From Microbispora sp. NBC_01189 (GTDB lineage Bacteria; Actinomycetota; Actinomycetes; Streptosporangiales; Streptosporangiaceae), in assembly GCF_036010665.1 (NCBI RefSeq), contig NZ_CP108581.1, positions 1,456,001 through 1,520,000 on the forward strand: a DNA stretch of 64,000 nucleotides, written 5' to 3'. Below the pieces are notes generated by a model. The model searched no databases. It was not told the DNA's origin and saw only the letters and a list, made by a program, of their open reading frames with translations. Both the position numbers and the translations under genes were made by a program. This document shows, piece after piece, positions 60,660 through 64,000 of the stretch (position 1 is the first letter of the stretch; each line of letters starts with the position of its first letter).

Positions 60660-61879
60660 CAGACCGGTTCCTCCACCCCGGCGCGGAATCTGTCGAGCTC
60701 CGAGTCCGTCACGCGCGGCCATCGCTCGCCGTCCACACGTACCGGCCCGGCGTCCTCCCTCAGCCGCCGTACCCGGGTCACACGGCTGGCGACCCCGTCT
60801 TCGAGGATCGTCGTCATGTCGAGGAACGCGATGTTCTCGCGCGGCACCGCGTCGAGCACCACGGGCGAGTGGCTCGTGAAGAGCGCTTGCCGTTGCCGGC
60901 GCCGATCGCTCGCGCGGCCGGCTGCTTCCACGTGGTCGGTGACGAGCTCCCGGGCGAGCCCGAGCAGTTGACGGAGTCTTTCCGGGAAGACACCGTTCTC
61001 CGGCTCCTCTATGGCCGCGGTGCCGCGGTCGTGCAGCGTGGCCAGGATCGCCAGCATGCGCAGAGTGCCGTCCGAAGCGAATTCGGCGTCCAGACCCTGG
61101 TCATACGGCGAGGCGAACTCGAGCCTGACGTCCCTGCGGCGCTCGTCCTCGACGATTTCGAAGTCACTGATCTCCCTGACCAGCCCGACCAGATGCATCT
61201 TGATCTCGCCGACTACACCGAGCGGCCTGTTCTCCGACGCCGTCTCACGCGCCAGAAATCTCAGGTAATTCGGGAGATTCCAGCCCGTGGAGTCCATATG
61301 ACGGGGTCCACCGAGCTCGCTCGCCCTGCGCAGGGAGCCCGCTTCCAGGTGCAGCGACCTGACCTGCGCAAGTTCGTACTCGATACGGTTCACCACCTCC
61401 CAGTCCGCTTTGGGCGAGCTGGGAAAGTACTGCAGCGCGGGTCTTGGGCCCGGTACGACCCACTTGTGCTCCACGGAAGAGATGACACGGTCCGGCGACG
61501 ACAACGAGACGAATCGCTGCGTCTCGATCGTGATCCCCTCGAGTTCGCCTTCGGGCGCCGCCCAGGCGAACCGGACCTCCCAGCGCCAGCGGATGCTCGG
61601 CGAAGAAAACTCGGCGGGGAGAAGGAACTCCAGAGCGAAAGTCATCCGATCGACCCGGCTGCCGTCACCGCGCCTGCGGAAGAGCCCCCGTGCGTCGCCG
61701 CGCACATCGGCGACCGCCGCGTCCACCCCTCGGGTCGCGGCGGTGGCAACGAATGTCAGGGCGTCGAGGAGGTTGGACTTGCCGCTGGAGTTGGGGCCGA
61801 CGAGGGCGAGGAACGGCGGGATGTCGAGCCGGAAGTCCAGGAAGGACTTGAAGCCGTCGATCTCGATGCGGGTGATCAT
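60659..61879 (-). CDS. AAA ATPase of the RecF/OLD-like (AAA15/21) group
   Basis: 406 residues. ITRIEIDGFKSFLDFRLDI at the start, Walker A LVGPNSSGKSNLLDAL, a signature region (EFASDGTLRMLAILATLHD), Walker B AAIEEPENGVFPE and the switch His in ALFTSHSPVVLD: the layout of SMC/RecF-like ATPases found in OLD, Gabija, Septu, AbiL and PARIS-type modules. ATG 61879 has GGGGAGGGG upstream and is 25 bp after the gatA stop. Codons end in A/T more often, by eye, than in the gat genes, which suggests later arrival. Coupled to the small partner gene. Confidence 0.85.
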   Translation of the reverse strand: MITRIEIDGFKSFLDFRLDIPPFLALVGPNSSGKSNLLDALTFVATAATRGVDAAVADVRGDARGLFRRRGDGSRVDRMTFALEFLLPAEFSSPSIRWRWEVRFAWAAPEGELEGITIETQRFVSLSSPDRVISSVEHKWVVPGPRPALQYFPSSPKADWEVVNRIEYELAQVRSLHLEAGSLRRASELGGPRHMDSTGWNLPNYLRFLARETASENRPLGVVGEIKMHLVGLVREISDFEIVEDERRRDVRLEFASPYDQGLDAEFASDGTLRMLAILATLHDRGTAAIEEPENGVFPERLRQLLGLARELVTDHVEAAGRASDRRRQRQALFTSHSPVVLDAVPRENIAFLDMTTILEDGVASRVTRVRRLREDAGPVRVDGERWPRVTDSELDRFRAGVEEPV

Positions 61880-61904
61880 GCCGCCGTTCCCCTCCCCTCG
61901 GCGG

Positions 61905-63395
61905 TCAGAGCGCGGGCGCGCGGGACAGCAGCGGGCCGCCCCACCGGCTCTCGAACGCCTTCTCCACGGCCGCGCCGACCCGGTAGCAGCGGTCGTCGGC
62001 GAGGACCGGGGCCATGACCTGGAGCCCGACCGGAAGGCCGTCCTCGTCCGCCAGGCCGCACGGCACCGAGATCGCGGCGTTGCCGGCCAGGTTGGTCGGG
62101 ATCGTGCACAGGTCGGCGAGGTACATCGCCATCGGGTCGTCGGCCCGCTCCCCGATCGGGAACGCGGTGGTCGGCGTGGTCGGCGAGACCAGCGCGTCCA
62201 CCTGCTGGAAGGCCGCCTCGAAGTCACGCATGATCAGCGTGCGGACCTTCTGCGCCTGCCCGTAGTAGGCGTCGTAGTAGCCCGACGACAGGGCGTACGT
62301 GCCGAGCATGATGCGCCGCTTGACCTCGGGCCCGAAGCCGGCCGCGCGGGTGAGCGCCATGACCTCCTCGGCGCTGCGGGTGCCGTCGTCGCCGACGCGC
62401 AGGCCGTACCGCATGGCGTCGAAGCGGGCCAGGTTGGACGAGCACTCCGACGGCGCGATGAGGTAGTAGGCGGGCAGCGCGTAGGAGAACGCCGGGCAGG
62501 AGACCTCGACGACCTTGGCCCCGAGCGACTCCAGCAGGTCGACGGTCTCGTGGAACCGGGCGAGCACGCCGGGCTGGTAGCCCTCCCCGCCGAACTCCCT
62601 GACCACACCGATCCGCATCCCCGCCACGTCGGCCTGCCGCGCGGCCTCCACCACCGGCGGCACCGGCGCGTCGACGGAGGTCGAGTCGAGCGGGTCGTGG
62701 CCGGAGAACGCCTCGTGCAGCAGCGCCGCGTCGAGCACGGTGCGGGCGAACGGCCCCGGCGTGTCGAGCGAGGACGCGAACGCGATCAGGCCGTATCGGG
62801 ACGAGCCGCCGTACGTCGGCTTCATGCCGACGATGCCGGTCACCGCGGCCGGCTGGCGGATCGAGCCGCCGGTGTCGGTGCCCGTGGACAGCGGCGCCTC
62901 GTAGGCGGACACCGCGGCCGACGAGCCGCCCGACGAGCCGCCCGGGATCCGGGACAGGTCCCACGGGTTGTGGGTCGGGCCGTACGCCGAGTTCTCCGTG
63001 GACGACCCCATGGCGAACTCGTCGAGGTTCGTCTTGCCCAGGATCACCAGCCCGGCCGCGCGCAGCCGGCCGGTCACGGTCGCGTCGTACGGCGGGCGCC
63101 AGCCTTCGAGGATCTTCGAACCGGCCGTCGTCGGCATGTCGGCGGTGGTGAAGACGTCCTTGTGCGCGATGGGCACCCCGGCCAGCGGGCCGGGGTTCTC
63201 GCCCCCGGCCAGCCGCTCGTCCACCTGACGGGCCTGGGTCAGCGTCGACTCGGCGTCCACGTGCAGGAAGGCGTTGACACGGCCGTCGACCTCGGCGATG
63301 CGGTCGAGGTGGGCCTGGGCGACCTCGACGGCGCTGACCTCGCGGGCGGCGATGAGCGCGCCCAGTTCGGCGGCGGTCTTGTGGATCAAGCTCAT
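61905..63395 (-). CDS. gatA: Asp-tRNA(Asn)/Glu-tRNA(Gln) amidotransferase subunit A
   Basis: 496 residues, amidase signature family. [10 protein letters not shown] supplies the catalytic Lys and [20 protein letters not shown] the Ser-cisSer pair; [16 protein letters not shown] is typical of GatA. It hydrolyses glutamine to give ammonia for GatB. ATG 63395 overlaps the gatC stop as ATGA. Confidence 0.97.
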   Translation of the reverse strand: MSLIHKTAAELGALIAAREVSAVEVAQAHLDRIAEVDGRVNAFLHVDAESTLTQARQVDERLAGGENPGPLAGVPIAHKDVFTTADMPTTAGSKILEGWRPPYDATVTGRLRAAGLVILGKTNLDEFAMGSSTENSAYGPTHNPWDLSRIPGGSSGGSSAAVSAYEAPLSTGTDTGGSIRQPAAVTGIVGMKPTYGGSSRYGLIAFASSLDTPGPFARTVLDAALLHEAFSGHDPLDSTSVDAPVPPVVEAARQADVAGMRIGVVREFGGEGYQPGVLARFHETVDLLESLGAKVVEVSCPAFSYALPAYYLIAPSECSSNLARFDAMRYGLRVGDDGTRSAEEVMALTRAAGFGPEVKRRIMLGTYALSSGYYDAYYGQAQKVRTLIMRDFEAAFQQVDALVSPTTPTTAFPIGERADDPMAMYLADLCTIPTNLAGNAAISVPCGLADEDGLPVGLQVMAPVLADDRCYRVGAAVEKAFESRWGGPLLSRAPAL

Positions 63396-63691
63396 TCTTC
63401 CTCCCCGAGGATCCGCGGCACGCGGAACCGGTCGTCCTCCACCGCGGGCGCGCCGGACAGGGCTCCCTCGGGTGTCAGACCCGGCCGTACGGCGTCGGGA
63501 CGGAAGACGTTGGTCAGCGGCAGCGCGTGCGAGGACGGCGGGATGTCGCCGGCCGCCACCTCCGAGACGCGGGCGACGGCGCCGACGATCTGGTCGAGCT
63601 GGGCGGCGAAGTGGTCGAGCTCGTCGTCGGCCAGTGCCAGCCGGGACAGCCGGGCGAGGTGAGCGACCTCATCGCGGGTTATGGCGGACAT
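63392..63691 (-). CDS. gatC: Asp-tRNA(Asn)/Glu-tRNA(Gln) amidotransferase subunit C
   Basis: 99 residues. [20 protein letters not shown] and [20 protein letters not shown] are typical of GatC, the belt that holds GatA and GatB together. ATG 63691 matches the family start; an in-frame ATG at 63712 would add seven residues. First gene of the gat operon. Confidence 0.96.
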   Translation of the reverse strand: MSAITRDEVAHLARLSRLALADDELDHFAAQLDQIVGAVARVSEVAAGDIPPSSHALPLTNVFRPDAVRPGLTPEGALSGAPAVEDDRFRVPRILGEEE

Positions 63692-63732
63692 GAGTCGTCG
63701 AACCCGTTTCATGATGGAGATTGGACCTTCCC

Positions 63733-63738
63733 ATCCTA
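63733..63738 (-). promoter_or_regulatory. Likely -10 box of the gat operon
   Basis: TAGGAT on the minus strand, about 40 bp upstream of the gatC start; no clear -35. Confidence 0.4.
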
Positions 63739-63837
63739 GGGCTCGCCGCCGAGCGCGGCCGACCTGGCGACGCCGCGTCACACGGTCTTAATCCGACCTT
63801 TCCCGCCCCGGGCGGCTGCCCGCGCTGAGACGGCGAC

Positions 63838-64000
63838 TCAGTGCGAGGCCAGCCGGGCGTCGCCCGCGGAGCCCAGGGCGGCGCCGAGCCGGCCGCGCAG
63901 CCAGGTGGTGGCCTCGGCGGCGGACATGGGCTTGGCCAGCCACCATCCCTGCCCCGCGTGGCAGCCCATCTCCCGCAGCGACGCCGCGATCTCGGGCGAC
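63838..64000 (-). CDS. EAL-domain protein, C-terminal fragment
   Basis: Only the last 54 codons are in the window. The end SLREMGCHAGQGWWLAKPM followed by SAAEATTWL matches the terminal part of EAL domains (GCxxxQGxxxxKP), the c-di-GMP phosphodiesterase fold. The gene continues past the right edge, so domain composition and activity cannot be judged. It is similar in this part to the end of the GGDEF-EAL protein at 51.2-54.0 kb. Confidence 0.75.
   Translation of the reverse strand, partial: SPEIAASLREMGCHAGQGWWLAKPMSAAEATTWLRGRLGAALGSAGDARLASH

Overview
The window is very GC-rich with strongly GC-biased third codon positions. Many genes start with GTG or TTG, and several promoters sit exactly where a leaderless transcript would begin. 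Together with a cofC/fbiD gene for coenzyme F420, a DivIVA-type protein, NdgR and the rpmB-DAK2-recG and plsC-gpsA-ddl gene orders, this points to a chromosomal segment of a filamentous actinomycete, most likely from the Streptosporangiaceae group (inference from gene order and sequence feel, not from a database search). I see no insertion sequence, prophage, CRISPR array or biosynthetic cluster.

Layout. 1-10.4 kb: housekeeping block with recG (partial), a DAK2/DegV-like kinase, rpmB, thiD, a membrane-anchored CBM2-like protein, thiL, an Lrp ligand-binding domain protein, a DUF3515 lipoprotein, ddl, gpsA, plsC and cofC. 10.5-16.2 kb: a TetR/MFS efflux pair with two kinds of operator, a leaderless cold-shock-like gene, a convincing M-box magnesium riboswitch followed by two tiny ORFs, and a PAS-GAF-SpoIIE phosphatase. 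16.4-24.2 kb: HU, leuCD with the divergent regulator ndgR, an acidic protein, an XRE/luciferase-like oxidoreductase pair and an MgtC-like protein. 24.3-29.4 kb: one tRNA-Gln and two tRNA-Glu genes, an M3 peptidase, gltX overlapping an FAH-family gene, and a small monooxygenase. 29.6-36.5 kb: a secreted heparinase II/III-like protein, a coupled truncated globin / flavohemoglobin / DivIVA-like trio, cimA with a leader-peptide attenuator, and an O-methyltransferase. 36.6-51.2 kb: ilvE, leuB, serA, an SseB-like protein, a GPH symporter, secreted proteins, an FHA protein and ilvBNC with its own attenuator. 51.2-64 kb: a GGDEF-EAL protein, a hydroxyacid dehydrogenase, a PQQ-type sugar dehydrogenase, a VanW protein and the gatCAB operon, which is split by an AAA ATPase and a small partner gene. 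The C-terminus of a second EAL protein lies at the right edge.

How the genes work together. Nearly the whole branched-chain amino acid pathway is here (ilvB, ilvN, ilvC, ilvE, leuB, leuC, leuD), plus cimA, which can feed isoleucine synthesis from pyruvate without threonine. It is controlled at three visible levels: two peptide-leader attenuators (LLII codons before cimA, ILVVL codons before ilvB) and paired NdgR-type operators between leuC and ndgR. The two tRNA-Glu genes, tRNA-Gln, GluRS and GatCAB together fit the indirect route to Gln-tRNA(Gln).

The observations I consider most worth a second look are the M-box riboswitch in front of a 59-residue membrane protein of unknown function; the ATPase plus TOPRIM-like(?) pair embedded and translationally coupled inside the essential gatCAB operon, with the small partner apparently missing its central part; a repeat insertion between ilvB and ilvN that has duplicated the ilvN ribosome-binding site and start and created a coupled micro-ORF; and the globin-flavohemoglobin-DivIVA trio.
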